Shown: piece after piece, positions 17,739-26,712 of the stretch | How the letters are laid out: every line of letters starts with the position of its first letter | Numbering within the stretch: position 1 is the stretch's first letter | Origin: Prolixibacteraceae bacterium | GTDB lineage: Bacteria; Bacteroidota; Bacteroidia; Bacteroidales; Prolixibacteraceae | Length of the DNA stretch: 61,503 nt | Assembly (NCBI GenBank): GCA_019459485.1 | Contig: JAIBEZ010000069.1 | Location: 1 to 61,503, forward strand | Reading direction: 5' to 3' | Translations under genes and position numbers: made by a program | The notes under the pieces: generated by a model | Told to the model about the DNA's origin: nothing | The model's database searches: none | The model's input: the letters and a program-made list of their open reading frames with translations, nothing else

Positions 17739-18377
17739 TCAGAATGAAGTATTGAGAATACTTTGACCAAATACAAACTTATCAACGAAAGTGGTTTTAA
17801 AATTGGCTTTCAGTCTATCAAGGGCTTCCTGGCTCCAACAATCTTTATAATAATCTCCGCCCACACATTCGTATGCCAGATCAAAATCTTTCTTTTCACC
17901 CCATAAAAAAATGTTTGTCCTAAATGTATCATAAAAGAGTTTGTTCATTCCTTGTCGTTGACATCCAACTTCATCGTAGTAAAATCCTTTCTTTATTACC
18001 CGTTCGCCAAACGACAACTCACTATATTTAATGCCATTAGACTCAACCGTAAATCCGGATTTTTCAAGTTTATCTAACTTTTCGTTTTTAATGAAAGTGG
18101 CAAGATCAGTTCGCAATTTATTGTCGATAGTGCCAATAAAGACGGCCATGTAATCCATTTCAGAAAATGTTTCATCCATCTTTAGCTTCTCTAAAGTTTG
18201 TTCGTCTTTTACAATTGCGATGGTTTTGTCAAAATCATATTCCCAGATATCGTTGATGTACTTTGAAAAATGCTCCAATGGCACATTGCAAATTGAATCC
18301 CAATCCTCAACTGTCAACTGGTTGCCTTCATCGTTTGGAGAATGACTTAATTTATAGTGCGTAATATCTAATCCCAT
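17739..18377 (-). CDS. Conserved hypothetical protein starting MGLDITHYK
   Basis: 212 aa from the ATG at 18377. An in-frame ATG eight codons upstream (18401) would add MIFLILPF; MGLDIT is preferred because many unrelated-looking bacterial proteins of this type start with exactly MGLDITxY. No membrane segment or signal. Contains a Cys-rich end (YECVGGDYYKDCWSQEALDRL). No catalytic motif recognised. It follows the 120-aa gene at 18422 in the same direction. Confidence 0.6.
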   Translation of the reverse strand: MGLDITHYKLSHSPNDEGNQLTVEDWDSICNVPLEHFSKYINDIWEYDFDKTIAIVKDEQTLEKLKMDETFSEMDYMAVFIGTIDNKLRTDLATFIKNEKLDKLEKSGFTVESNGIKYSELSFGERVIKKGFYYDEVGCQRQGMNKLFYDTFRTNIFLWGEKKDFDLAYECVGGDYYKDCWSQEALDRLKANFKTTFVDKFVFGQSILNTSF

Positions 18378-18421
18378 GAATGGTAGTATTAAAAAAATCA
18401 CTCAATTTCACCAAAGTGACA

Positions 18422-18784
18422 TTATTTTAGAGGATCTGATTCATAATTATGAAGCGATAGTTTATCTTCCAGAAAATTTAAAGCACAAATGAATGTCTCC
18501 TTTTCAGCTTTTTCACGTGACTTAAATTTTTTATAATCTTCAATTATTACGCGATCTTCAACGTCGAGATTAAACGAATTCGTGGGATATATCTTAATTT
18601 TTGAATTATAGCCCAATACTTTTTCCAATGTTTCATGATAAATAGGAAACACTAAAAATCCCAGACCAAAATGGCATAAGAGGGCATCAATAGCACTGTT
18701 GATACTGGGGTATTCCATACCGAGAGATGCATAAGCCTTATACGATTTTGGATATTCTGCCATGAATTTTTTAATTGTGATCAT
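18422..18784 (-). CDS. Hypothetical protein, 120 aa
   Basis: A soluble protein with a central hydrophobic stretch (ALLCHFGLGFLVFPIY) and a charged C-terminal half (KSREKAEKETFICALNFLEDKL). No family recognised. It starts about 28 bp downstream of the leftover 3' end of a second type IIG-like gene, so in an earlier arrangement it may have been the gene following that enzyme. Confidence 0.5.
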   Translation of the reverse strand: MITIKKFMAEYPKSYKAYASLGMEYPSINSAIDALLCHFGLGFLVFPIYHETLEKVLGYNSKIKIYPTNSFNLDVEDRVIIEDYKKFKSREKAEKETFICALNFLEDKLSLHNYESDPLK

Positions 18785-18811
18785 ATCTTTCAGTTTTAGT
18801 TGTTCTCTACA

Positions 18812-18880
18812 ATCTTAATTTCTTTTCAGTCAGTTGATCAATCTCTTTGCCGGTAGTGTCGATCTGTTGTTTGATGACAA
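18812..18880 (-). pseudogene. Leftover 3' end of a second type IIG (Eco57I-like) gene
   Basis: On the minus strand this reads IKQQIDTTGKEIDQLTEKK and then LRL and TAG. The real type IIG gene ends with the matching HQIDTTDKEIDQMVYGLYRL. At nucleotide level 18835-18876 matches 20624-20665 at 38 of 42 positions. No start or upstream part of such a gene remains. It is therefore an orphan tail, left by insertion or recombination at the 3' end of the restriction gene. Confidence 0.8.
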
Positions 18881-18895
18881 GGTTTCATTGACCTT

Positions 18896-19558
18896 TTATA
18901 CTTTAAGAATCTTTCGACCTTGGGTAATAAAGTTTTGATAAACTTCAGTGAAGATGTCTTCTTGCTTTTTAATTTCAATTTCTGCCTTTAGCATCCGTTC
19001 TCGTTGAGAATATTCCCATTCACTTGGAATTGACAGCCATCCATTATGATCTCCATAAATATTTCCAAGTAAAACTGAATCAAGGTTTTCAAATTCGATT
19101 AAAAGCCTGGTTTTAATTTTATTTAGCACGGGATTAAAAAAATGAAAGTCCGGCTTTTCGCTTTCTTTCCGAATACTAGTCATGGTCTCGATTCTTTCAA
19201 ATTTTACTGGCCTACTTGAAAATCCATTGGTTTTGATTTCCAGAACTAAATCAAGCATCCCTTCCCAATTTCTTATTTTATTAAAAAAGGCTCTGTCTAA
19301 ATCTAAAGTCTCTTCATCGTAATTGAATTTTGATTTGATAAGGCTATAAAGAACTATAATTGTTAAAATGAACAACAAAACAATCCACAAGTCTATTTGA
19401 TATGTCCAGAAATCAATAAAAACTTCTTTAAATGAAATGCTTTTATAACGAGATACAATATAATTATAGAGCAATGTCAATATTGCTATTAATACTGTTG
19501 CAATAAGATTACCCCCAACTGAGTCTTTCCATATATTTTTTATAACTCGTTTTAACAT
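18896..19558 (-). CDS. Membrane protein of unknown function
   Basis: 220 aa. Two N-terminal transmembrane segments (LIATVLIAILTLLYNYIV and DLWIVLLFILTIIVLYSLI) are followed by a soluble, charged domain of about 150 residues (KIRNWEGMLDLVLEIKTNG … LIEFENLDSVLLGN). The topology fits a membrane anchor with a cytoplasmic domain. It lies between the unknown 254-aa gene and the orphan IIG tail. No recognised domain. Proteins with two N-terminal helices are frequent among defence-linked membrane effectors, but nothing specific supports that here. Confidence 0.6.
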   Translation of the reverse strand: MLKRVIKNIWKDSVGGNLIATVLIAILTLLYNYIVSRYKSISFKEVFIDFWTYQIDLWIVLLFILTIIVLYSLIKSKFNYDEETLDLDRAFFNKIRNWEGMLDLVLEIKTNGFSSRPVKFERIETMTSIRKESEKPDFHFFNPVLNKIKTRLLIEFENLDSVLLGNIYGDHNGWLSIPSEWEYSQRERMLKAEIEIKKQEDIFTEVYQNFITQGRKILKV

Positions 19559-19594
19559 TCTATATGAATTTTGTTGACAAAATAAATTTAATCT

Positions 19595-20359
19595 CTATTC
19601 AAGCGTCTTGATCAAATCTACATCAGTTTGCAGATCAAAAGCTATTTTAATCAATTCACACTTTTTGGCTTTCTTATTAAAGAATTCTTTTTGAGATTTT
19701 GCATGTACTTTGTGTAAATCGAAATCAGTGCCAATAACTTTTCCTCCATGAAATGGATTATTAATAACCAAGAAATAACCACGGTCGGATTGCTTATAAA
19801 ACAAAGGACCACTAAGATTTAATGTTTTCAATTCATCGTTGAATTCAATAAACTTTTCTTGTTTAAGAAATTCTAGCATTTCGTTTCGAAAAAAATGTCT
19901 TCGATATTTTTCATTAATCGCAAGACGAATAATGTGCTTGTTATAATCTGAAAGTTCAAAATCTTCAGCTAAGTACTCTCTTGCATAATTACCATCCTTA
20001 ATTGGTGCTTTTTTGTAATATTCATTCATGAAATCATCGAGTCTTATTTCCTTTGAAGCCTCCAGTTCTTCAAAATTATCGGAAATGTAATTTCTGAAAT
20101 CGTCTCTCAATTCATGGAAATTTACAATTCTATAAACACCATTTTCTGCTTTCAGATAATTGCCTTTACCGTCAAATTTGGCATATCTAAATCCCAATTG
20201 GGTTTTGAGTAAATCGTAAATACCTAATAGGAAAAAATCAACTTTTGGTTTTCCATTACGGCTGGGGTAGATGTCTGCTAATTTTATCATACAATTTGCG
20301 CTAATAAAAGAATTATATCTATTGATCTGGCCAAATTCGTTTTCTGATTCTAGTTTCAA
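19595..20359 (-). CDS. Hypothetical protein with a primase-associated-like segment
   Basis: 254 aa if the ATG at 20359 is used, which overlaps the upstream gene by 41 bp. The second ATG at 20290 (MIKLADIYPSRNGK) leaves a 28-bp gap and is equally plausible. The part GFRYAKFDGKGNYLKAENGV followed by YRIVNFHELRDDFRNYI resembles the short pre-helicase region of D5/DUF5906 phage-plasmid primase-helicases, but no Walker motifs follow, so it would be only that binding or adaptor piece. Basic C-terminal part. Function unknown. Confidence 0.55.
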   Translation of the reverse strand: MKLESENEFGQINRYNSFISANCMIKLADIYPSRNGKPKVDFFLLGIYDLLKTQLGFRYAKFDGKGNYLKAENGVYRIVNFHELRDDFRNYISDNFEELEASKEIRLDDFMNEYYKKAPIKDGNYAREYLAEDFELSDYNKHIIRLAINEKYRRHFFRNEMLEFLKQEKFIEFNDELKTLNLSGPLFYKQSDRGYFLVINNPFHGGKVIGTDFDLHKVHAKSQKEFFNKKAKKCELIKIAFDLQTDVDLIKTLE

Positions 20360-20546
20360 ATTCAGAGCAACATGCGCTAATTTTCGGTTTTAAATGACCA
20401 TAGCCATCAGCAACAAAAAGTATGTTGGTGTCTTGTTTGCATTTACTACAGTGCATCCCCGATAATTGCGGCTTTATAGCATCTCTTAAATCGCGGCCTT
20501 CCATGTTTTCATACTGAGTTCCAACTTGTGTTTTGTACTTTATCAT
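20319..20546 (-). CDS. Small Cys-rich protein, possible zinc ribbon
   Basis: 75 aa from the ATG at 20546 (MIKYKTQVGTQYENMEGRD). An upstream in-frame ATG at 20597 would run into the IIG gene's 3' end by 35 bp and is less likely. A HCSKC pair and a later CC pair (ACCSEF) could make a zinc ribbon. Its start lies 17 bp after the stop of the type IIG gene, so it is likely co-transcribed with it. Function unknown. Confidence 0.5.
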   Translation of the reverse strand: MIKYKTQVGTQYENMEGRDLRDAIKPQLSGMHCSKCKQDTNILFVADGYGHLKPKISACCSEFETRIRKRIWPDQ

Positions 20547-20562
20547 AGCTGCTATTTTAGGA

Positions 20563-23500
20563 TTACGGATTTTCGACAATCGCAATTTCTTCCTCACTCA
20601 GCCGATACAAGCCGTACACCATCTGGTCAATCTCTTTGTCGGTGGTGTCGATCTGGTGTTTGATGTCCAACGCCTTTTTCGATTCCTGAAGGAAATAATC
20701 TTCCCATTCGGCTTTTTGCGATAGGGTGAGTTTTACTTTGCTCTTTTCAAGCTCCTTTAAAAACTCATTAAACGGTATTTGAAACCAATTTTCAAGTTTG
20801 GCCGATAGCTTTACCAAATTGTATTCGCGCTGAATGTTGCGGGTAAATTTCGAGCAAAGGGTTTGCAGGTCGGCGGTTAATTGGGTTCGTTCTGTTGCAT
20901 ATTGAGCAAGCGTTGCCATCTGTTCTTCGTTTGCTTGTGGAACCGGAAAATGCTCGAAATAAACTTTACGTATTTCGCGTGTACCACCCTGAAGTTCGGG
21001 ACAGTTGTGCCAAATCCAAAGTTTTGTCAACGAAGAATTGAATAACGCAGTTAAGAATAGTAACGAAATAGAATCATCTTTTGCAGTAAGAATAAAACAT
21101 TTCTGATTCGTTAGAATTCCATTGTTATCGTACATAAACGGGAAAAAAGCTGTTATTTCCGGATAGATGATTTTTGGCTTGGCAAATTCCTCATGATAGC
21201 TAATGCTATCTTGTGTTTCGAACCATTTGCCGCTTGTCTTTTTGCGTGCGCCGCTGTTGCCAGTTTGTTTCAGTCGGTCATAACCAAATGAAAGCAAATG
21301 TTCTTTGATGGCTGGATAATTCTCAATATCCAGTTTTAAGGTTGGAAATGTGCTTATCAGATATTCATAACCAGTAATTTCATAAGCCGAAATATCTCTC
21401 CCTCGCACCATAGGCTTGATGAGTTCTGAACTTCTGACATCGACAGCAATTAGTTTTTGGCGTGTTTTTTCATCAATATAAAATGCATCATTGTAGCCTG
21501 TAAGTATTCCTCTGTAAATATTTATCGGCAAATCCTTCAGTTCAGTGCTGTTCAACTTCATCTGCTCCAACTTCCGTGAATCGTTGTATGGTTGAATGCT
21601 CCATTCCGCTTCACCAAACTTTGAGGTTGGATAGTTGTAGAGATTGCCTTCTACCTCTGTCATAAAATCACCATGATAGGTTTTCTGGTTGAGCGATAAG
21701 ACTTTTACGTTATCGTTTGGTTCACTTTTTTGAGTAACAAAAATGCAGACATAGGTAGTGGCTTCCTGAAAAAACTGGATGTCTCCAAAGTTCAAAACCT
21801 GACGCAAGCCAGTTTTCGACAGGAATTTCCGAAGCGGCTTGCCATACGCAACCAACATCCATTTGTTGGGCATAATGAACGATTGAATGCCACCATTTTT
21901 TAGCAATTTATATCCACGCTCGGTAAAAATGCAATACAGGTCGGCTCCCTTATCGAATGTTTCGTAACCGCAATTCTGAAGAATTTCACTCATTTCGCCC
22001 ATGCTTTGGAGCTGAACGTAAGGCGGATTCCCAATCACTACATCGAATCCTCCATTTTCAAAAATCTGAGGAAAAGCTTCATGCCAGTTAAATGCTTTTT
22101 CGCCTGCCACAGCGGGATCGTTAATTAACGAGTTGCCACATTTAATGTTGTTGTTTAGGTCGTTTAGCTTGCGATTGGGTTGTGCGGTGCGCAACCACAA
22201 CGAAAGTTTGGCAATCTCAACGCTCTCTTCGTTCAAATCGACTCCAAAGAGATTGTTTTCCAAAATGCTTTTTTCAATGTCGCTGAAGATGATCGGAACG
22301 CCCAGCAGTTTGGCTTGTAATTCGTCGATGTAGCGGTGTTCGGTAATTAAAAAGTCAAGCGACTGATTCAGGAAAGCCCCCGAACCACAAGCCGGGTCGC
22401 AAATGGTGAGTTTCAACAACCAGTTTTGATAGGTTTTTAACTTGTTAAGCAACGCCTGTTTGGTTTTCAGATGCCGCTTTTTGTCGGTGGCATACTCTTC
22501 TTCAACGATCTGAAGTTCGGCTTTCTTTTCGATGCAAAGTTTTCCAACGGAATTTTCAACAATGTATTTGGTAATGTATTTCGGCGTATAAAATACCCCG
22601 TCTTTTTTGCGTCTGGTCTTTGTTTTGTCAATTTCCTCTCCGGTCAATTGCGCATTGATTTCGTCGAGTTCGTTCATCGAATTTTCAAAAATATGCCCGA
22701 GGATATTGACATCTACCTCGCTAACAAAATCGTATTCCGAAAGTTTATAGGTGTGTTTGAATAGCAATTCATCGTCTATGAGGATGGTGTCAAGTACCTC
22801 GTCGGGTTTAAATAAACCTCCATTGTAGGCAAACACATCGTAACGTTTCCCCTTGAAACCAGTGTTAAGGTATTCGAAATATTTTTTAAAGCGTTGGTAA
22901 AGTGGTATTTCAACTTCACGTTCCTGTAAGTCTCGCCAATCGTTTAAGATTAAACGCACCGAATTTGGCGGCAGCAAATGACGGTCTTCGGCAAAAAACA
23001 GGAACAGAAACCGGTCTAATAACTTTTGCGATTTCTTGAATAGTGTCAGCGAATCGAATTGCGGATTGAGGGAAACAAGGTTTTGGTGCAACTCGCGTTT
23101 AAAGAGAGAATAATCCTGATACAATTTCTTGGTAATAACATCTTCCTGACTTAACGATTCCTCTTTTACCTTTTTCGGCAGTCCATTTTTAATTGACTCG
23201 AACGAAAGACATAAGTAGAGGATTTCGAAATCGGCTTTCGACAGCGTAAACAAGTTGAACTCGATGTGTTCAATGGCATTGTCAATATAGAAACGAAGTT
23301 TCTCGAAGTTGGATGTCACTACATACACACAACCAGCCTGATTGTTTTTGTAGCCAAAAGCCTGTGTTTCAATCTTGCTTAAATCGGTGGTGTTGGTTCC
23401 CTTTAACTCAATAACCGCGTTAACGCTGTCGTTAATGATGATGGCACCATCGGCCTTTTTACTGTCTTTGACGTTTTTGTACTCGGTGGTGAGGTTAAAA

Positions 23501-23712
23501 TCTGGATTTGGATTTTTGACATAGCCAAGAATTTTAACAAACAAATCGATTAAGAATTCTCCCTGATATTGCTCCTCCTTGCTGTTTCGGATATTCTCCT
23601 GAATGTCGGTATTTCCGAAATGGGTTTTAAACTCTTGATATTTCGCATTGATCAACGCAGAGTCAAGCTGTTTTATATATTTCTTTTCAACGGTTTTTTG
23701 AAAAAGGGCCAT
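20563..23712 (-). CDS. Type IIG (Eco57I-like) restriction-modification enzyme
   Basis: 1049 aa, a single chain that both methylates and cuts DNA. The N-terminal nuclease domain has the PD-(D/E)XK residues D88 and E102-x-K104 (KKADGAI … VIELKG). A helical linker leads to the methylase: GVFYTPKYITKYIV (motif X, about 372-385), DPACGSGAFL (motif I, SAM binding, 439-448) and GNPPYVQLQ (motif IV, adenine-N6 type, 561-569). The C-terminal third is a target-recognition domain ending in a coiled coil. All expected residues are present and the frame is intact. The following small genes and the orphan second 3' end at 18812-18880 suggest that this locus is a site of repeated exchange. Confidence 0.92.
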   Translation of the reverse strand: MALFQKTVEKKYIKQLDSALINAKYQEFKTHFGNTDIQENIRNSKEEQYQGEFLIDLFVKILGYVKNPNPDFNLTTEYKNVKDSKKADGAIIINDSVNAVIELKGTNTTDLSKIETQAFGYKNNQAGCVYVVTSNFEKLRFYIDNAIEHIEFNLFTLSKADFEILYLCLSFESIKNGLPKKVKEESLSQEDVITKKLYQDYSLFKRELHQNLVSLNPQFDSLTLFKKSQKLLDRFLFLFFAEDRHLLPPNSVRLILNDWRDLQEREVEIPLYQRFKKYFEYLNTGFKGKRYDVFAYNGGLFKPDEVLDTILIDDELLFKHTYKLSEYDFVSEVDVNILGHIFENSMNELDEINAQLTGEEIDKTKTRRKKDGVFYTPKYITKYIVENSVGKLCIEKKAELQIVEEEYATDKKRHLKTKQALLNKLKTYQNWLLKLTICDPACGSGAFLNQSLDFLITEHRYIDELQAKLLGVPIIFSDIEKSILENNLFGVDLNEESVEIAKLSLWLRTAQPNRKLNDLNNNIKCGNSLINDPAVAGEKAFNWHEAFPQIFENGGFDVVIGNPPYVQLQSMGEMSEILQNCGYETFDKGADLYCIFTERGYKLLKNGGIQSFIMPNKWMLVAYGKPLRKFLSKTGLRQVLNFGDIQFFQEATTYVCIFVTQKSEPNDNVKVLSLNQKTYHGDFMTEVEGNLYNYPTSKFGEAEWSIQPYNDSRKLEQMKLNSTELKDLPINIYRGILTGYNDAFYIDEKTRQKLIAVDVRSSELIKPMVRGRDISAYEITGYEYLISTFPTLKLDIENYPAIKEHLLSFGYDRLKQTGNSGARKKTSGKWFETQDSISYHEEFAKPKIIYPEITAFFPFMYDNNGILTNQKCFILTAKDDSISLLFLTALFNSSLTKLWIWHNCPELQGGTREIRKVYFEHFPVPQANEEQMATLAQYATERTQLTADLQTLCSKFTRNIQREYNLVKLSAKLENWFQIPFNEFLKELEKSKVKLTLSQKAEWEDYFLQESKKALDIKHQIDTTDKEIDQMVYGLYRLSEEEIAIVENP

Positions 23713-23886
23713 TGTTTGTTAGGTTTTTCAGTAAAGCCCAAACTTACATAAAAAAAGGAATGGTGCGAAGGTAAAATTGCAGCTCTTTTGAAAACGTTGG
23801 TTGTGGGTCAGTTCCTATCTACAAGTACATGGCAAGTTAGCGGTTTGCAAATGTTTTGGCTTTTTTTTTCGGTTCTTGAATGGCTT

Positions 23887-24114
23887 TCATTTGATTTTGT
23901 AGACAACCCATATCGCCATAAACCGTAAAGTGTATGTCCCGTTCCGGATCGTTTTTTCTTCGAATTTCAAAGCATCCTTCCCATTATCGGGAAAAATTGC
24001 CAAAGGCGTTCCGGAGCCCGAACCCCGATAGTGTAGACGAACTCCGTCGCTTGTCGTGAAAAACTTATTTTGCTCCTTGGCAAATGTGACATTATGATGC
24101 TTCAGTCTCGTCAA
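23887..24114 (-). pseudogene. N-terminal fragment of an alpha/beta hydrolase fused to unrelated tail
   Basis: The first 45 residues (FFTTSDGVRLHYRGSGSG, TPLAIFPDNG) match the start of alpha/beta-hydrolase-fold esterases, just before the oxyanion region. The sequence then changes into an unrelated tail (TYTLRFMAIWVVYKIK). The nucleophile elbow and all catalytic residues are missing. The fusion point near 23985 looks like a deletion junction. Non-functional remnant. Confidence 0.65.
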
Positions 24115-24150
24115 GATTCAGTTTATAAGTTCACTTATTCTTAATTCGGA

Positions 24151-24300
24151 TTAAAATACTTCAACGATTGGTTTCCCTGCAAGAAGTGGCGTAATGTTGG
24201 AGAAAAACTGTTTTAAATATTCCGATTTATTGTGGTATTCCAAAGCAGCCTGATCTTTATATTCTTCATAAAATATAAATTCCGCGTCCTGTCCAAAAAT
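24151..24300 (-). pseudogene. C-terminal remnant of an antibiotic-biosynthesis-monooxygenase (ABM) domain protein
   Basis: The frame encodes AEFIFYEEYKDQAALEYHNK and then SEYLKQFFSNI, the second half of a dimeric ABM ferredoxin-like fold. The frame extends upstream only into the antisense/alternate frame of the tautomerase gene, so the first half is gone. Together with the hydrolase fragment this indicates a deletion event around 24300. Confidence 0.65.
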
Positions 24301-24304
24301 GGGT

Positions 24305-24526
24305 TTAATATCCTGGTTTTTTGTACAGTTTTTCAAGGTTCGGACGAATTTCAGTCTCATAGACTTTTTCCATCCATTCGTTTTCGGCTACCTCTTCAAT
24401 AGCTACAGAAACAGCAGCTTCGGGTTTGCTGGTGCTGTTCATTATCACTTTTGTTATTTCTTCGCTGAGTTTGCTTTTTTGTTCTTCCGAGCTTCCCGGA
24501 TACATTTTTACGATTACATGTGGCAT
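24305..24526 (-). CDS. 4-oxalocrotonate tautomerase-family protein
   Basis: 73 aa, full family length. Begins MPHVIVKMYPG, so Pro is residue 2, the catalytic N-terminal proline after Met removal. The beta-alpha-beta fold is visible (HVIVKMYP … SKLSEEITKVIMN … AVSVAIEEV), followed by the typical ending LYKKPGY. It probably acts as a small homomultimeric keto-enol tautomerase on an aromatic or oxo-acid substrate. It is intact although genes on both sides are broken. Confidence 0.85.
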   Translation of the reverse strand: MPHVIVKMYPGSSEEQKSKLSEEITKVIMNSTSKPEAAVSVAIEEVAENEWMEKVYETEIRPNLEKLYKKPGY

Positions 24527-24565
24527 AATTTAAATTTTTGAGTGTTTAATTGTTATTAAAATTTC

Positions 24566-25660
24566 TTATTGATTGAATAGTCCTGCTTTTAGATCGGCTC
24601 CGGGTGTCCCCGAAACTAGATGGAGATAGTTCCGCTTGGTGGGGTCTTCTTCAATTTGCAAATTGCCATCTTTTTTCAGGATGACATCTTTGCCAAGTTT
24701 CAATTTAGAGGGGTCGGCTTTTTCTCCAAAACCAGCAGGTCCTCCGCCTTTGTTAACCAAATCGTTATAGCCTGTAATCAGAGAGTTTGAAAGGGAAAAC
24801 GATGCTTTTTCATCTCTGTTTAAAATCCAGAAAACATTGGTGCCCGTTGCAACATTGTTTTAAAATTTTAAATCTTCGGCAGCAGACCATGACCAAATAT
24901 TTGCACCATAATTGTCAATAAAAAGATTGTGATGTATTTCACAATTACTGGCTGGTTCGTCCGAATTCCATAAAACAACGGCATCTTTACATTGATAGAA
25001 GACACAGTGATCAACGACCACTCCTTGTCCGCTTGCCAGTATGGCCACATGGTTGGGAATGGCATGTTGGTCGCCCAAGAACAAACACTGGGTAATACGC
25101 AAGTCGTCGAGATTTCTACCTTCCCGCACAATTGGATAATTTCTTCTGACCAAACCGTTCCTGGGGCGTTCATGTACAGGTGTTCCTAAAACCCTTAATC
25201 CCCGGATAGTAACATGGTTGGTTTCAATCTGAATCCCGTAGGAGGTTCCTCCCAGCGGATCATTATTTCCATTCGGTTTAAAATCAAGGGGCATTGTTGA
25301 CACAATAACCGGCATTTTTCCGGGATCCCAATCAGCATCATCCGGTAAAACTTCTGCCCTGATGGTCAGTCGCTGCTCCTTGGTAAAATGCCAGTTCACA
25401 GGATGGAAGGTAGCAGTTGCGTCCAAACCATAAATACCTTCAGAAAGATATACCGTAATAGCACCTTTACCATTTGCCAGATTGACCAGATCGGCAGCTT
25501 TATTCAATGTTTTTAGTGGTTGTTCTTTTGTGCCGGAGTTTTGATCATTGCCATTGATCTCATTAATATAGAATTCCTTGGCACTCTGTGAAAAGGCAAT
25601 TGTATGGATTGCCGTTAGAATAACGAATACAACTGTTTTGAGTAAAATGTTTGTTCTCAT
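24566..25660 (-). pseudogene. Exported right-handed beta-helix protein with in-frame stop
   Basis: The first part (25660-24860) encodes a signal peptide (MRTNILLKTVVFVILTAIHT) and a parallel beta-helix typical of DUF1565/pectate-lyase-like proteins (FYINEINGNDQNSGTKEQPL, ITVYLSEGIYGL, HVTIRGLRVLG, VVVDHCVFYQC, CEIHHNLFIDNYG). A TAA at 24860-24862 interrupts it. The same frame continues without shift as NNVATGTNVFWILNRDEKAS and on to GTPGADLKAGLFNQ at 24566. Total would be 364 residues, normal for the family. A single nonsense change (probably from AAA, GAA or CAA) made the pseudogene, so it is recent. Short sense fragments may still be secreted. Confidence 0.85.
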
Positions 25661-25681
25661 ATGACTTGAAGTTTATGTAAC

Positions 25682-26506
25682 TTAATGATAGGATTCATTT
25701 TCATTTGGAAAATCTGCGGATTTTATGTCCTTAATATAACTTGAGACAGCATCAAAAATGGTGGTGTGTAAATCCGCATATCGCCTTAAAAATTTAGGTG
25801 AAAAACCTTTGGTTAAGCCCAACATATCGTGCATAACCAAAACCTGTCCGTCAACATTGGGACCCGCACCAATTCCAATTGTCGGGATTGTCAACTTTGA
25901 AGTTATTTCACCTGCTAATTTTGCTGGTATTTTTTCAAAAGTTATAGCATAGCAACCCACTTTCTCCAACAATAAAGCATCATTGATCAACTTTTCGGCT
26001 TCCGCCTGTTCTTTTGCTCTTACGGTATAAGTACCGTATTTGTTAATCGATTGTGGCATTAATCCCAAGTGACCCATAACGGGGATGCCGGCATCAATGA
26101 TCATTTTAATGTCGGTAATGATCTCTTCGCCACCTTCAATCTTTAAGGTGTCAGCCCCGGTTTCCCTCATGATCCGTATAGCCGCCTCCAACGATTTATA
26201 TGGATTACCCGAACAGGTTCCGAATGGCATATCAACAACTACCAGCGCATGTTTGACTGCTTTCATTACTGAACTCCCGTGATAAATGATCTGATCAAGT
26301 GTCATTGGAAGGGTTGTTGTGTTTCCGGCCATCACATTTGATGCAGAATCACCAACCAATATGACATCCATGCCAGCCTGATCTATTATCGATGCCATTG
26401 AATAATCATAGGCGGTGAGCATGGATATTTTTTCTCCACGCTCTTTCATTTCTTTTAAACGATAGGTGGTAACTTTTCTTTTATCGTTTTCTACTGTTGC
26501 TGACAT
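25682..26506 (-). CDS. panB: 3-methyl-2-oxobutanoate hydroxymethyltransferase
   Basis: 274 aa from the ATG at 26506 ([20 protein letters not shown]); an upstream in-frame ATG (26539) adds an uncharged leader not seen in the family. It transfers a hydroxymethyl group from methylene-tetrahydrofolate to 2-oxoisovalerate, making ketopantoate, the first committed step to pantothenate and CoA. Family signatures: [19 protein letters not shown], the metal-ligand [39 protein letters not shown] and [15 protein letters not shown]. Intact TIM barrel. No panC or panD nearby, which is common in this phylum. Confidence 0.95.
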   Translation of the reverse strand: MSATVENDKRKVTTYRLKEMKERGEKISMLTAYDYSMASIIDQAGMDVILVGDSASNVMAGNTTTLPMTLDQIIYHGSSVMKAVKHALVVVDMPFGTCSGNPYKSLEAAIRIMRETGADTLKIEGGEEIITDIKMIIDAGIPVMGHLGLMPQSINKYGTYTVRAKEQAEAEKLINDALLLEKVGCYAITFEKIPAKLAGEITSKLTIPTIGIGAGPNVDGQVLVMHDMLGLTKGFSPKFLRRYADLHTTIFDAVSSYIKDIKSADFPNENESYH

Positions 26507-26712
26507 AATTCCTGCGTTATTTATTGCTAATATATACAACTACTGTGTGAAACTTTCTTTTATTATTTTCTAAAACGAATGTGTCCTAACCCTAAAGGAA
26601 TTACAGCTACATCAGATTTGCTTGCCCAAACAATATGTGCACGTATGTTTTTATACAAAGGGGCCAATAGCAAAATTTATTGGCCCATTATTTTACTTAA
26701 ATTTTCTGAATA

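Noticed and set aside
20563-23712. BREX PglX methylase
   Set aside because: The protein has its own N-terminal PD-(D/E)XK nuclease, and no brxA/B/C, pglZ or brxL is nearby.
24860-24862. Programmed stop-codon readthrough or recoding in the beta-helix gene
   Set aside because: No recoding context or stem was seen and neighbouring genes are also broken, so a plain nonsense mutation is simpler.
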